Assembly (NCBI GenBank): GCA_026874595.1
Contig: JAPPUL010000085.1
Span: forward strand, 143,287 to 207,286
Origin: Sipunculus nudus
Lineage: Eukaryota; Annelida; Sipuncula; Golfingiida; Sipunculidae
Direction: 5' to 3'
DNA length: 64,000 nucleotides
The translations under genes were made by a program, and so were the position numbers. Shown one piece after another: positions 8,523-17,795 of the stretch (the first letter of the stretch is position 1; every line of letters begins with the position of its first letter). Under the pieces are notes generated by a model, which worked only from the letters and a program-made list of their open reading frames with translations, had not been told where the DNA came from and ran no database searches.

Positions 8523-11303
8523 CTAAGAACACCCGCTTGTTGAACCGCAATTTAAACATCTATAACAACTTCCGTTTCTTATCATTATAGAACCGCATAT
8601 CGCACAAGGATTTGCATCTTTTGAATATTTAAACAAAGCCTCTTCCTTATGATTACTACTACTACTTATTTCATACCCTTCTGCCGTTTTAAGCTCTACA
8701 TCATCCTCCAACTCTGCCACAACAGGATTTTTATTTAGAAACTTTATTGAAAGCCACCTAAATATATAATCCATTATAGACTTTGCTATAGGTATTGCTT
8801 TATTTGATGTGTAGCCTGATGGCTCAAAGCGAGTGTGCACAAACTTATCTACTAGTATCTCAAGCGGTACTCCATATTGCAGGGCAAGCGAAACAGACGT
8901 TGCAAACGAATCCATAAGCCCAGATACTACAGAACCCTCCTTTGCCATTACAATAAATAGCTCGCCAAGTGTTCCATCCTTATACATCCCTGCTGTTACA
9001 TATCCATCATGCCCTCCTACACTAAACTTATGAGTAATAGCTTCGCGCTCCTCAGGCAGTATTCGTCTTTTTATCGTTTGAGACGTTTTCTCTTTAGTTT
9101 TATCTTCCTTTGTTGTAGACAGGGGCTGCACTAACTTTGAACCGTCTCTATATATTGCTATAGATTTAAGCCCTCGTTTCCAAGCTTCAATAAGAGCATA
9201 GTATATATCATCTTTAGTTACACTGCTATCCATGTTTATAGTCTTTGATATTGCTCCTGACAGAAAAGGCTGTATTGCTTCCATCATTTTTATATGGCCC
9301 ATATAGCTAATATTACGTGTCCCATTAGTCGGTTTAAATGCACAGTCAAAAATACTAAGATGCTCTTTTTTAAGTTCCGGACAGCCTTCTATCGTATCAT
9401 TAGAATCTATATATTTTATAATACTATTTATTTCCTCTTGTTTGTAATTAAAATTCTCCAAAGCCATTGCTATTGTTTGATTTACAATCTTTAAAAGCCC
9501 GCCCCCTACAAGCTTTTTATACTTAACCAGTGCAATGTCAGGCTCAATTCCCGTAGTATCACAATCCATCATAAAAGCAATAGTACCAGTTGGTGCTAGA
9601 ACTGTCGTTTGAGAGTTCCTATAACCATACTCTTTCCCTAGATTATAAGCATCGTCCCATAAAGTATTTGATATATCAAAAAGTATTTTTGCCTCCGCTT
9701 TATCTTTGTCTCGTCCCAATTTCTCAACAGAGTCCATAAGTTTCAAAGATGCTTTCCTATGCATATCTACTACATTAAGCATTGGCTTTGAATTAATTTT
9801 GTAATGTTTGAAAGGGCCCTGCACACTTGCTATTACTGAAGACATTTTATAGGCTGCCCCGCACATTATAGAAGTAATTAGCGCTGCATAATTTCTCCCC
9901 TCAACACTATCATAAGCATAGCCTTTCGACATAAGAAGTGCTCCAAGATTTGCATAACCAAGACCAAGTGGTCTATAGTCAAGACTATTTTGAGTAATCT
10001 TTTGTCCTGGATACGTCGCATGCGATACAAGTATTTCTTGTGCAATAATCATTATTGAAACTGCATAACTAAAACCTACAAAATTAAAAGTATCTTCTTC
10101 TGTAGTACCTTTTTTGTTTTCACTTCTAAACTTCATAAGATTCAATGAAGCCAAGTTACAGGCCGAGTCATCCAAAAACATATATTCAGAACAAGGATTA
10201 CTAGAATTAATTTTACCTGAGTTTGGACAAGTATGCCATTTATTAATCGTCGTATCAAACTGCAAACCAGGATCACCGCAAACATAAGTTGCATCAGCAA
10301 TATCCATAAGCAACTCTTTTGCCTTCAAAGATGAAACGTATTCTTTAGACACAACTGCTTTAGTTTTCCATTCTTTATCATTAGTCGCTCGTTCCATAAA
10401 CTCATCATCAACTCGAACGCTGTGATTAGCGTTTTGAAATGCGATAGAGTTATAGGCCTCTCCATTAAATGATCCATCATAGCCTGCGTTAATTAGTGCA
10501 TGTGCTTTCTTCTCTTCCAAAGCCTTGCTATTTATAAATTCTTTGATATCTGGATGATCTGCATTAAGTATAACCATCTTTGCAGCACGACGAGTTTTAC
10601 CACCAGACTTTATTACTCCCGCAAAAGCATCATAACCTTTCATAAAAGATACCGGGCCCGATGCAGTCCCTCCCCCACTAAGACCTTCTGATGAGGACCT
10701 TATCGTAGACAAGTTAGTTCCCGTCCCTGAACCCCATTTAAAAAGCATTCCTTCTGTTTTTGCAAGATCTAATATCGAAGACATCGTGTCTTCTACTGAG
10801 TTTATGAAACATGCTGAAAACTGGTTCGTACTACTTTCAACCCCACAATTAAACCATACAGGGCTATTGAATGAAGCCTTTTGATTTAGCAATAAATCGC
10901 TAAGCTCTCGGTAAAATACATTACAAGAGCTTTCATCACAAAAATATCCGTCCTCCATGCCCCAATCTGCTATGGTTCTTGCAACACGCTCAATCATAAC
11001 TTTAACGCTAGTCTCGCGCTCTTTAGAACCAACAGGCCCACCAGTAAAATATTTAGAAGCTACTACATTTGTTGCAATCTGTGACCAAGATTTTGGAAAC
11101 TCAACGCTATTGGCCTCAAAAATGATTTCATTATTTTCGTTAGTAATAGATGCATTCCTAAGCTCCCATTCAATTTGATCATAAGGATGTCCGTCATAGT
11201 CACTAAACATAGGCTTAATAGAAAGCCCGTTATTCCTTTTTTCGATCATCTTATTTATTATGTTCTTGCTAATTTTAGCGTGTTGTTCCAACGTAGCCCC
11301 CAA
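8523..11303 (-). CDS. nrdJ: Adenosylcobalamin-dependent (class II) ribonucleotide reductase
   Basis: NrdJ reduces ribonucleotides to deoxyribonucleotides using a radical generated from coenzyme B12, without oxygen. Seen: SFNSPVWFNCG, a Cys in FSACFINSVEDTM, KWGSGTGTNLS, the NPCSEYMFLDDSACNL active-site loop, PTGTIAFMMDCDTTG, and a C-terminal zinc-ribbon-like tail with CAICG and CLNCG. The length (926) fits the long NrdJ form with that tail. The start is TTG at 11303, or possibly TTG at 11291 just after a GGGGG run. The need for B12 ties it to the cobalt/cobalamin cluster at 28-34 kb. No class I or III reductase is in the window. Confidence 0.97.
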   Translation of the reverse strand: MGATLEQHAKISKNIINKMIEKRNNGLSIKPMFSDYDGHPYDQIEWELRNASITNENNEIIFEANSVEFPKSWSQIATNVVASKYFTGGPVGSKERETSVKVMIERVARTIADWGMEDGYFCDESSCNVFYRELSDLLLNQKASFNSPVWFNCGVESSTNQFSACFINSVEDTMSSILDLAKTEGMLFKWGSGTGTNLSTIRSSSEGLSGGGTASGPVSFMKGYDAFAGVIKSGGKTRRAAKMVILNADHPDIKEFINSKALEEKKAHALINAGYDGSFNGEAYNSIAFQNANHSVRVDDEFMERATNDKEWKTKAVVSKEYVSSLKAKELLMDIADATYVCGDPGLQFDTTINKWHTCPNSGKINSSNPCSEYMFLDDSACNLASLNLMKFRSENKKGTTEEDTFNFVGFSYAVSIMIIAQEILVSHATYPGQKITQNSLDYRPLGLGYANLGALLMSKGYAYDSVEGRNYAALITSIMCGAAYKMSSVIASVQGPFKHYKINSKPMLNVVDMHRKASLKLMDSVEKLGRDKDKAEAKILFDISNTLWDDAYNLGKEYGYRNSQTTVLAPTGTIAFMMDCDTTGIEPDIALVKYKKLVGGGLLKIVNQTIAMALENFNYKQEEINSIIKYIDSNDTIEGCPELKKEHLSIFDCAFKPTNGTRNISYMGHIKMMEAIQPFLSGAISKTINMDSSVTKDDIYYALIEAWKRGLKSIAIYRDGSKLVQPLSTTKEDKTKEKTSQTIKRRILPEEREAITHKFSVGGHDGYVTAGMYKDGTLGELFIVMAKEGSVVSGLMDSFATSVSLALQYGVPLEILVDKFVHTRFEPSGYTSNKAIPIAKSIMDYIFRWLSIKFLNKNPVVAELEDDVELKTAEGYEISSSSNHKEEALFKYSKDANPCAICGSIMIRNGSCYRCLNCGSTSGCS

Positions 11304-11691
11304 TTATATCATATTAATTAATAATTAATTAATAAAATATACATTTTGTTCATATGTTTGCAAAGAAAAAGTTTTATTATAAAACACTGAGTTGCTATAA
11401 AGTATTGTTGACATTTAGTTTTAGGTATATAAAGATTTTGTAAAATTTAATTAAAAATAAACAACTGAAAATGAGTATATCCACAGGCTTTAAAAGCACT
11501 CAAAATGGGCAGTTAAGTATATATATAATTTTATAACTATTCAACCAATTTATTGCAAAAATATACATTTATAGCAAACTAGTTTATTACAAAAATATAC
11601 ATTTATACTAAATCTAAAATGAGTATATTTAAAGACTGCTAAAAGACTGCTAAAACCTAAAGATAAGGAGATTAAAAAATAATAAAAGGTT
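11304..11691. promoter_or_regulatory. Divergent regulatory region between nrdJ and ilvE, with repeats
   Basis: These 388 bases hold no gene. One plus-strand promoter candidate has TTGACA at 11408-11413, but the best -10 match (TATAAA at 11428) is only 14 bases away, which is short. A pair of 25-base direct repeats lies at 11549-11607. A related ATATACATTT stretch occurs near 11338. AAAATGAGTATAT occurs near 11468 and again near 11617. I see no NrdR box and no cobalamin riboswitch. The ilvE start is preceded by a GGAG-like sequence. Confidence 0.5.
11549..11607 (+). repeat. Direct repeat, two 25-base copies with a 34-base period
   Basis: TTTATTGCAAAAATATACAT followed by TTATA (11549-11573) recurs with one mismatch at 11583-11607. 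The spacer is nine bases. The 34-base period is close to three helical turns, so a dimeric or stacked regulator could bind both copies on one DNA face. That reading is an inference. Confidence 0.85.
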
Positions 11692-12615
11692 ATGGATAAA
11701 ACAAAGGCACGATACGCATACTTTAAAGATAAAATAGTACAGGTTGAAGAAGCGAATATAAATATCCAAACTCATGCTCTACAATACGGAACAGCATGTT
11801 TTGGCGGTATTCGTGGTTATTGGGATGACTTAACAAATAGCATGTATTTATTCAGACTAGAAGACCATTACAAAAGACTTTTGGAATCCTCAAAAATACT
11901 ATTAATGCGTTCAAAGTACAGTATTGCAGAGCTTATGGAGATAACGCTAAAGCTAGTAAACAAGAACGCAGACAAAAATGGAATATATATAAGACCCTTT
12001 TTATATAAAAGTGATTTATCTTTATCACCTCGACTACATAACGTAAAAAATAGCCTTGCAATATATATAATTCCGCTTGAAAATTATCTTGACATAGAAT
12101 TTGGATTAAAATGTCGCATATCAAGCTGGAGGCGTATAACAGATAATATGATTCCGACAAAAGCAAAGGCATCCGGCGTATATATAAACTCAGCACTCGC
12201 CAAATCGGAGGCGATGCTTGATAATTATGATGAGGCAATATTCTTAGACCATATGGGGTACGTATCAGAAGGTTCAGCGGCAAACATATTCATAGTAAAG
12301 AAAGACAAACTAATAACGCCACCATTATCAGCGTCAATACTTGACGGAATAACACGAAAAACAATAATAGAACTTGCTCGTGAAGAACTAAAATTGGAAG
12401 TTATTCAGAGGAATATAGAACGTTCTGAGCTATATATAGCCGATGAAGTCTTCTTCTGCGGAACAGGTGTACAAGTTGCATGGATAAAGGAAATAGACAG
12501 AAGACTAATAGGCACTGGACAGATAGGCAAACTAACAAAACAAATTCAAAGAATCTATTTTCAAGTGGTAAAAGGACGTCTTGAAAAGTATAGCAAATGG
12601 CTTACTAAAGTATAA
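11692..12615 (+). CDS. ilvE: Branched-chain amino acid aminotransferase IlvE
   Basis: IlvE is a fold-type IV PLP aminotransferase that interconverts Val, Leu and Ile with their 2-oxo acids. Seen: THALQYGTACFGGIRGY, YIRPF, the PLP-lysine region PTKAKASGVYINS, DHMGYVSEGSAANIF, TPPLSASILDGITRKT and DEVFFCGTGVQ. The length of 307 is normal. It is a single plus-strand gene divergent from nrdJ, with an ATG at 11692 and a weak ribosome site. No other ilv or leu gene is near. Confidence 0.95.
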   Translation: MDKTKARYAYFKDKIVQVEEANINIQTHALQYGTACFGGIRGYWDDLTNSMYLFRLEDHYKRLLESSKILLMRSKYSIAELMEITLKLVNKNADKNGIYIRPFLYKSDLSLSPRLHNVKNSLAIYIIPLENYLDIEFGLKCRISSWRRITDNMIPTKAKASGVYINSALAKSEAMLDNYDEAIFLDHMGYVSEGSAANIFIVKKDKLITPPLSASILDGITRKTIIELAREELKLEVIQRNIERSELYIADEVFFCGTGVQVAWIKEIDRRLIGTGQIGKLTKQIQRIYFQVVKGRLEKYSKWLTKV

Positions 12616-12674
12616 ATATAGTCTCTAATCTCTTTTATCTTCTCTTTTATCTCTTTGGCTTATTTCTCAAAAAC

Positions 12675-14513
12675 TTATTTCCAAAAAAAGAAGATAAGGG
12701 CCATAATTAAAGTTGGGATAATTGCATATATAAAAAGACTTAAAGGAGATATGCCACCATCAAAATATTTCTTTAAAATAGACTGTCCTGCAGGGTTTGG
12801 TGCATTTGCAATAACCGTAAGTCCTCCACCAGTAACAGCTCCAGATACAACAGCATATTTTAAAGCATCACTAAAATTGGGCACAAGTGTACTAAGATAC
12901 GTTACAGCCGCATTATCATTAAACGCCGTCAAAACTATAGCTCCTACCATAAGCGGTAACTCAGTCAAATTGCTCAAAACAGGCTCAATCCACCACCCTT
13001 GTAATCCCCCATGAATAACAAGTCCTGCAAGAAAAAATCCAACCAAAAGAGACGGCCTAAGATCCATTCTATTCTGATACTTCGACGTTACATCTGCAAA
13101 ACCAAGAAAAAATAAAAAGCCACCTACAAACAAAACCGGATAATGCACATTAACAACAGTCCAAACTAAAAAACCTATGTGGATAATCATAATCCAAACA
13201 GGTACCTTATCACGACGCCTATCCCAATCCGGGTCCGGATAAAACGGCCGCTCTTCTTTAGGTAGCAATCCGGGCAATGTCTTTTTTATCTCATTCTCCT
13301 TAACCTCTTCAAACATATTGTCAAACGACTTCATAACAAGACCTTTATCAACATCCTCATCCCTTATATGCCATCTCAATCTATCCGCTAAAGCACGCTT
13401 TATTGCTGCTGCTTTTTTCTCAAAGCGATTTTTAAAGTCAAGCTCTGACGACTCGCGATACTCAATCTCATCGAATTTCTCCTCAAGACGCTTTCTCTTT
13501 ATAAACCGTTCTTCAAGTGTCTTTTGGATAGATATCATTCTATACTTCTCCTGCAAAACTTTAAACTCCTCTCTGAATATTAGCCAATAGATAATGTTAG
13601 ATATCAAAATACCAAAAAACGCCTTGATTCCAAAGCTCATAAACATAAACATTAAACCCCAATCCCACGGCCCTGCTACCATAAGCACAGGGGGTGCTGC
13701 AAAATGAGTGAATGTCCCTCCTACCGATATGTTTACAAAAAGTAAAGCCAGTGTACTATATTTCAATTTTGTGCTTGGGTTAAGCTCATAAAATTTATCT
13801 GCTAATATTAATGCTGATATTGTCATTGCGGCTGGCTCTGTTATAAATGAACCCAGAATTGGCCCTACTGTTAGTATTGTAAACCACCATACCGCAAGGT
13901 CTCCCTTATACAAATGAGCCACCTTCGACATCAAAAGGCGCGACAACACTAAGATCGGGCGGGTTGCCGCCAAAGTCATTATAACCACCACAAACATCGG
14001 CTCTGTATAATTTACCTTATACGATACATATTGTACTGCTATGCTTAAGTCTTTAAAGTAAAATAGCATCGCAAGTAGCAATACCGCTACCCATAACCCA
14101 AATACTACCTCAACCTCTCCCATGAAATGTAGATAGCCTGCAAGAAAACGTCTTGCATCTTTGCCTTTCTTTATCCCTTTTTCTTTTCTTTCCTTATAGC
14201 TTTTCTCTACTTTATGAGCCAACTTAAGAATTGCACTACTACGGAATGTATGCATTATCGCACATAAGAAAATTAGACTCGCTATCAAATTAAATGGCTC
14301 TACTTCTATACGATGTTTTAGTATCTCCATTATACTAGTAAGATGTCTATCTTCATAACTATCAAGTGCCCTTGGGAAATTTATTCCCTTACCCTCACCG
14401 CCTAAATTACCACCACCTGCTGCATACCCAAACTCACTCACTGCAAAATACATAACCACTAGGAAAAATAAAAGTCCTATCCAAAACCATTTATATCGTA
14501 TTTGAAGACCCAT
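12675..14513 (-). CDS. Putative Na+/H+ antiporter
   Basis: This large polytopic membrane protein (612 residues) has about a dozen hydrophobic segments. It resembles the family annotated as putative Na+/H+ antiporters (Na_H_antiport_3) within the ion-transporter superfamily. Seen: an N-terminal membrane anchor, TRPILVLSRLLMSK, GPILGSFITEPAAMTISALIL, FVNISVGGTFTHFAAPPVLM, and near the C-terminus LTAFNDNAAVTYLSTLVP and AVTGGGLTVIANAPNPAG. The last two are the symmetry-related counterparts of the first half. A long charged cytoplasmic loop of about 110 residues splits the two halves. The direction and ion are inferred from the family. The ATG at 14513 opens the frame. Confidence 0.75.
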   Translation of the reverse strand: MGLQIRYKWFWIGLLFFLVVMYFAVSEFGYAAGGGNLGGEGKGINFPRALDSYEDRHLTSIMEILKHRIEVEPFNLIASLIFLCAIMHTFRSSAILKLAHKVEKSYKERKEKGIKKGKDARRFLAGYLHFMGEVEVVFGLWVAVLLLAMLFYFKDLSIAVQYVSYKVNYTEPMFVVVIMTLAATRPILVLSRLLMSKVAHLYKGDLAVWWFTILTVGPILGSFITEPAAMTISALILADKFYELNPSTKLKYSTLALLFVNISVGGTFTHFAAPPVLMVAGPWDWGLMFMFMSFGIKAFFGILISNIIYWLIFREEFKVLQEKYRMISIQKTLEERFIKRKRLEEKFDEIEYRESSELDFKNRFEKKAAAIKRALADRLRWHIRDEDVDKGLVMKSFDNMFEEVKENEIKKTLPGLLPKEERPFYPDPDWDRRRDKVPVWIMIIHIGFLVWTVVNVHYPVLFVGGFLFFLGFADVTSKYQNRMDLRPSLLVGFFLAGLVIHGGLQGWWIEPVLSNLTELPLMVGAIVLTAFNDNAAVTYLSTLVPNFSDALKYAVVSGAVTGGGLTVIANAPNPAGQSILKKYFDGGISPLSLFIYAIIPTLIMALIFFFWK

Positions 14514-14633
14514 ACTCGCTTGAACCCCTATCTTGAATTAGTTATAAAAAATATATATCTTTAACTTTTAACTTACAAACTATTTATTTACAAAAGATTA
14601 ACTATTTGTTACTTATTTTGGATTATACTCACT

Positions 14634-15491
14634 ATGTCTTATCTTGCTAAAATGCGTTTAAGCAAAGAATGGTACCCGCATGAGGAGCTGCTTTGCTTAA
14701 ACACTATTAAAGAATTTATTAGCTCTTCTAAGAGTAAAAGAAATAGCAGCTTTAATGCTTGTCTTGTTCCCCATGCCGCTTGGATATTCTGCGGCAAAAT
14801 CATTGCTAATACCCTCTTTGCTCTTTACAACAATAGTAAATCTAATGATATTAAACGAGTTGTTCTCCTTGGAGGACACCTCCTGCCAAATGACCCCATA
14901 CTCTATTTCGGGTGCGACTCCTTTGAGACCCCTCTCGGTAACATTACTCAAGATAATAAGACCATATCTAATATCCTTAACGATATCAATAAGTTCTACC
15001 ACTGCCAAAAAGCTACTCAAGATAATTCCATTGAAATCATACTCCCTTTTATTAAGTTCTTCTTCCCTAATACAAAAATTATAACCTTGAGAATCCCTCC
15101 TATATTAAACAAATTAAAAGATATTGCCGCCTCTATCTTAAAGCATATTAATCCAAAAGAAACTTTATTTATTGCCTCCTCAGACCTAACTCATTATGGA
15201 CCCGCTTACCATCTCACTCATGAAAATCATTCCTCCATAAAACAAAATCTAAAGTGGGCCAAGCATAATGATCTAAAACTTATTAACTTTATCTTAAATA
15301 GAGATTATAGTAATACCATAAAGCATGCAACGCAAAATAACGCTGCATGTAGTTCAGGAGCCATAACTACTGCCTTAATTATTTCTTCTCTAATTAATAC
15401 TAATCTCTCCCCTTGCTTAATCGATTATTACTCAAGCTTTGACATTAGACCATATGAGAATTTTGTCGGCTATGCTGGAGTCACTTTCTAA
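14634..15491 (+). CDS. Memo-family protein (AmmeMemoRadiSam system protein B)
   Basis: The Memo family shares a dioxygenase-like fold. In bacteria it often accompanies an AMMECR1 protein and a radical SAM enzyme. Seen: LVPHAAWIFCGKI, VVLLGGHLLP, a DNSIEIILPFI block (family: D..E.QLPFL), IASSDLTHYGPAYH and a final ENFVGYAGV. The 285 residues match. AMMECR1 and radical SAM partners are not in the window. Instead a U32-like gene follows after three bases, almost certainly in the same transcript. There is no Shine-Dalgarno sequence, and a -10-like TATACT lies only four bases upstream, so a leaderless message is possible. Confidence 0.85.
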   Translation: MSYLAKMRLSKEWYPHEELLCLNTIKEFISSSKSKRNSSFNACLVPHAAWIFCGKIIANTLFALYNNSKSNDIKRVVLLGGHLLPNDPILYFGCDSFETPLGNITQDNKTISNILNDINKFYHCQKATQDNSIEIILPFIKFFFPNTKIITLRIPPILNKLKDIAASILKHINPKETLFIASSDLTHYGPAYHLTHENHSSIKQNLKWAKHNDLKLINFILNRDYSNTIKHATQNNAACSSGAITTALIISSLINTNLSPCLIDYYSSFDIRPYENFVGYAGVTF

Positions 15492-15494
15492 ATT

Positions 15495-16770
15495 ATGAAA
15501 TTTACTACCTATCTAAACGACCTTAGATCTATTAACATGCTTTTGGATATCGGCTTTGATAAAATCATTATCGAAGAACCAGCCTTTTCCCTCTTTTCTA
15601 AAAAAACTTTTAATACAAAACCTAATTACAACTATATCTTGGCGGCTTTACAAAAAATTAAAAACGCTAAAAGCACTACTAAAGTAGTTTTTAATATCGA
15701 TTTAAATCCCTCATAACAAAGACCTTGATAACATAAGCACACTAATCCATACCATTAAAAACAAAGGCTTTGACGCTATTAGAATTCAGGATATTGGTCT
15801 TGCTTTGTTTATTTCCAAAATCGACCCGAATATTCATATCGAAATTAATTCTGTTACTGGAAATTACAATTATGCTGCTATTTTGGCTCTTGAAAAGAAT
15901 ATTAAAAATCTAGACTCTATTACTCTCTCTAAAGAAATTGGCTATAAGGACATAAAACTCATAAACTCCTTCTCAAAACTCGATAACGAACTTTTGATTC
16001 ATGGGAATATGCTCCTTTTCTACACAAAACGTAACCTTATAGCTCAAAATAAACCCCTCTTCGAAAAAATACAAAAAAAACAACTTACAAAAAAGGATAA
16101 TGACAATATTATGCTTTACCTTCAAGAGCAAAAACGCATCGGCAAATACTTTCCTCTCCTAACAAACAACCATGGCTCATTCCTATTCCTTCCTGAGACA
16201 TTGTCTTTAATCAGGTACACAAACTTAATTCATGAGATAGGTCTAAAATATCTTCTTTTCGATTTCAGGCATAATACTAATTACAAAACCGTACGTGGCG
16301 TTATGGATTTATACAAAAAGGCTTTTGACGATTTTAATAACAAAAATATCATAAAACACAATTATCAAACATATTACAACGAAATTGCAAAATACTATAA
16401 ACAAGGGCTTACTGAAGGATTCTTCATTCAAGGACAATATGCTTACGAGAAAACAATTACTAAAAACAAAAGTCAAAACCAAAACAAAGATAAAAATAAA
16501 CCTAAAGACAATATAACTAAGGTTGCTTTTGTGCTTGGCGTTGTTAAAGAAAAACTTATTGCTGTTAAGACTTTCGATTCGTTTGAATATGAGGATTTGC
16601 TTTATATCATAACACCAGAAAATAAAACAATTAAATACTCTCTAAAAGCCATTACGACTTTAGATAATAATAAGTTAGACAAAGCCATTAAAAATAAAAT
16701 ACTACTTTTGAATTGGGCCAAGAACGTTATCCCCAAAAGCATCTTATATAAACATATAAAAAATACTTAA
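15495..16770 (+). pseudogene. U32-peptidase-family protein, interrupted by one +1 frame change
   Basis: U32-family proteins include collagenase-like peptidases and enzymes of RNA hydroxylation. The first frame encodes 73 residues and stops at 15714. The second frame continues with GFDAIRIQDIGLAL, SVTGNYNYAAILALE, DSITLSKEIGYKDI and DNELLIHGNMLLFYTKRNL, a typical U32 progression. An upstream stop in the second frame at 15703 pins the frame change to 15706-15716, within AAT CCC TCA TAA. One base too many there (for example in CCC, 15708-15710), or a +1 slip, restores a protein of about 425 residues. Otherwise the gene looks undamaged. It follows Memo by three bases. Confidence 0.8.
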
Positions 16771-17795
16771 AGAAGACTCTCCTTCTTAACCAAATACAAA
16801 AACATAGAGGTTGCAACTATTAAATTCCCATACAAATCAAATGAAAGTCCTATAAAATTTGTTCCCGTCAAAATGGTTGATACATATTTGCCATCACGTA
16901 CTTTTATAACCCTGCTCTCACCCCGTTTTGTCTCTGTTATGTAAAATGTATTATCAGAAGCTATAACAAAACCATGAAACAAACTAAGTGCACTATAATA
17001 AACAGTTTTCTCTGCTGTTTCCTTGTCTATTTTATAGATATAATTATATCCCATATGCACTGGGTTTGACACATATAAATTATCTTCCTTGTCAAAGGCC
17101 ATATGAAACGCTATATAGCTTTGAGGTATAGATGCATAAACTTTAGCCTTGCCATCAGCATCAAGTTTAAAGATTGTCCCCCCCCTATCACCTACATATA
17201 CTTCTCCTTTACTATTAACAGCAAGTCCGAAGGCAACTCCAAGCCCTTGGGAAAATACATCATAACTGCCTTGCTCCTTTGTCCTATATATTTTCCCATC
17301 AAAACGACTTGCTATATATAAATACTCATCCTTAAAAAGTAAAGACGTTGCGTTTGTTATTCCCGTTAAGTATACTTCCTTCTCATAATGCTTATCTATC
17401 TTATATACTGATATCGTAGTTTGCTCACCTCGTCCGCCACTATAAGTTGCATATATACTACCATCTCCCCCTATTGCTGGATTATCTATCATATGAAGTC
17501 CTCCAACTATTACATCAGGTACCAAAAAAGGATATCTATTACTCCTATGTTCTCCTATATTTACATACACTTCTCCACTTACTATGTTTGGCGGTATTGA
17601 AACCAGCATCTTTTCATCACTTAGGCCCTTTATATAGGTTTTAGAGTTTGAGAATATCAAATTATAATCTTTTAAATCATTTGCACGGAAATTCTTGCCC
17701 TTTATTGTTACCCAGCCCCCAGGCAGTCCTATGCTAGGACTTATTTCATCTATGTGGATCTTGCCACTATCTCCCTTTAATTTGTTCCAAAGCAT
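16767..17795 (-). CDS. IPT/TIG-domain beta-propeller protein
   Basis: Residues about 14-85 look like an IPT/TIG immunoglobulin-like domain (ISPSIGLPGGWVTIKGKNF). The remaining 250 residues carry NHL/SMP-30-like propeller repeats (LAVNSKGEVYVGDRGGTIFKL, with similar blades before and after it). No signal peptide is visible with this start, so location is unclear. The start region overlaps the end of galU by 29 bases, which implies one transcript and translational coupling. The 3' end overlaps the U32 gene by four bases on the other strand. Function unknown; binding of a ligand or protein partner is typical for these folds. Confidence 0.75.
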   Translation of the reverse strand: MLWNKLKGDSGKIHIDEISPSIGLPGGWVTIKGKNFRANDLKDYNLIFSNSKTYIKGLSDEKMLVSIPPNIVSGEVYVNIGEHRSNRYPFLVPDVIVGGLHMIDNPAIGGDGSIYATYSGGRGEQTTISVYKIDKHYEKEVYLTGITNATSLLFKDEYLYIASRFDGKIYRTKEQGSYDVFSQGLGVAFGLAVNSKGEVYVGDRGGTIFKLDADGKAKVYASIPQSYIAFHMAFDKEDNLYVSNPVHMGYNYIYKIDKETAEKTVYYSALSLFHGFVIASDNTFYITETKRGESRVIKVRDGKYVSTILTGTNFIGLSFDLYGNLIVATSMFLYLVKKESLL

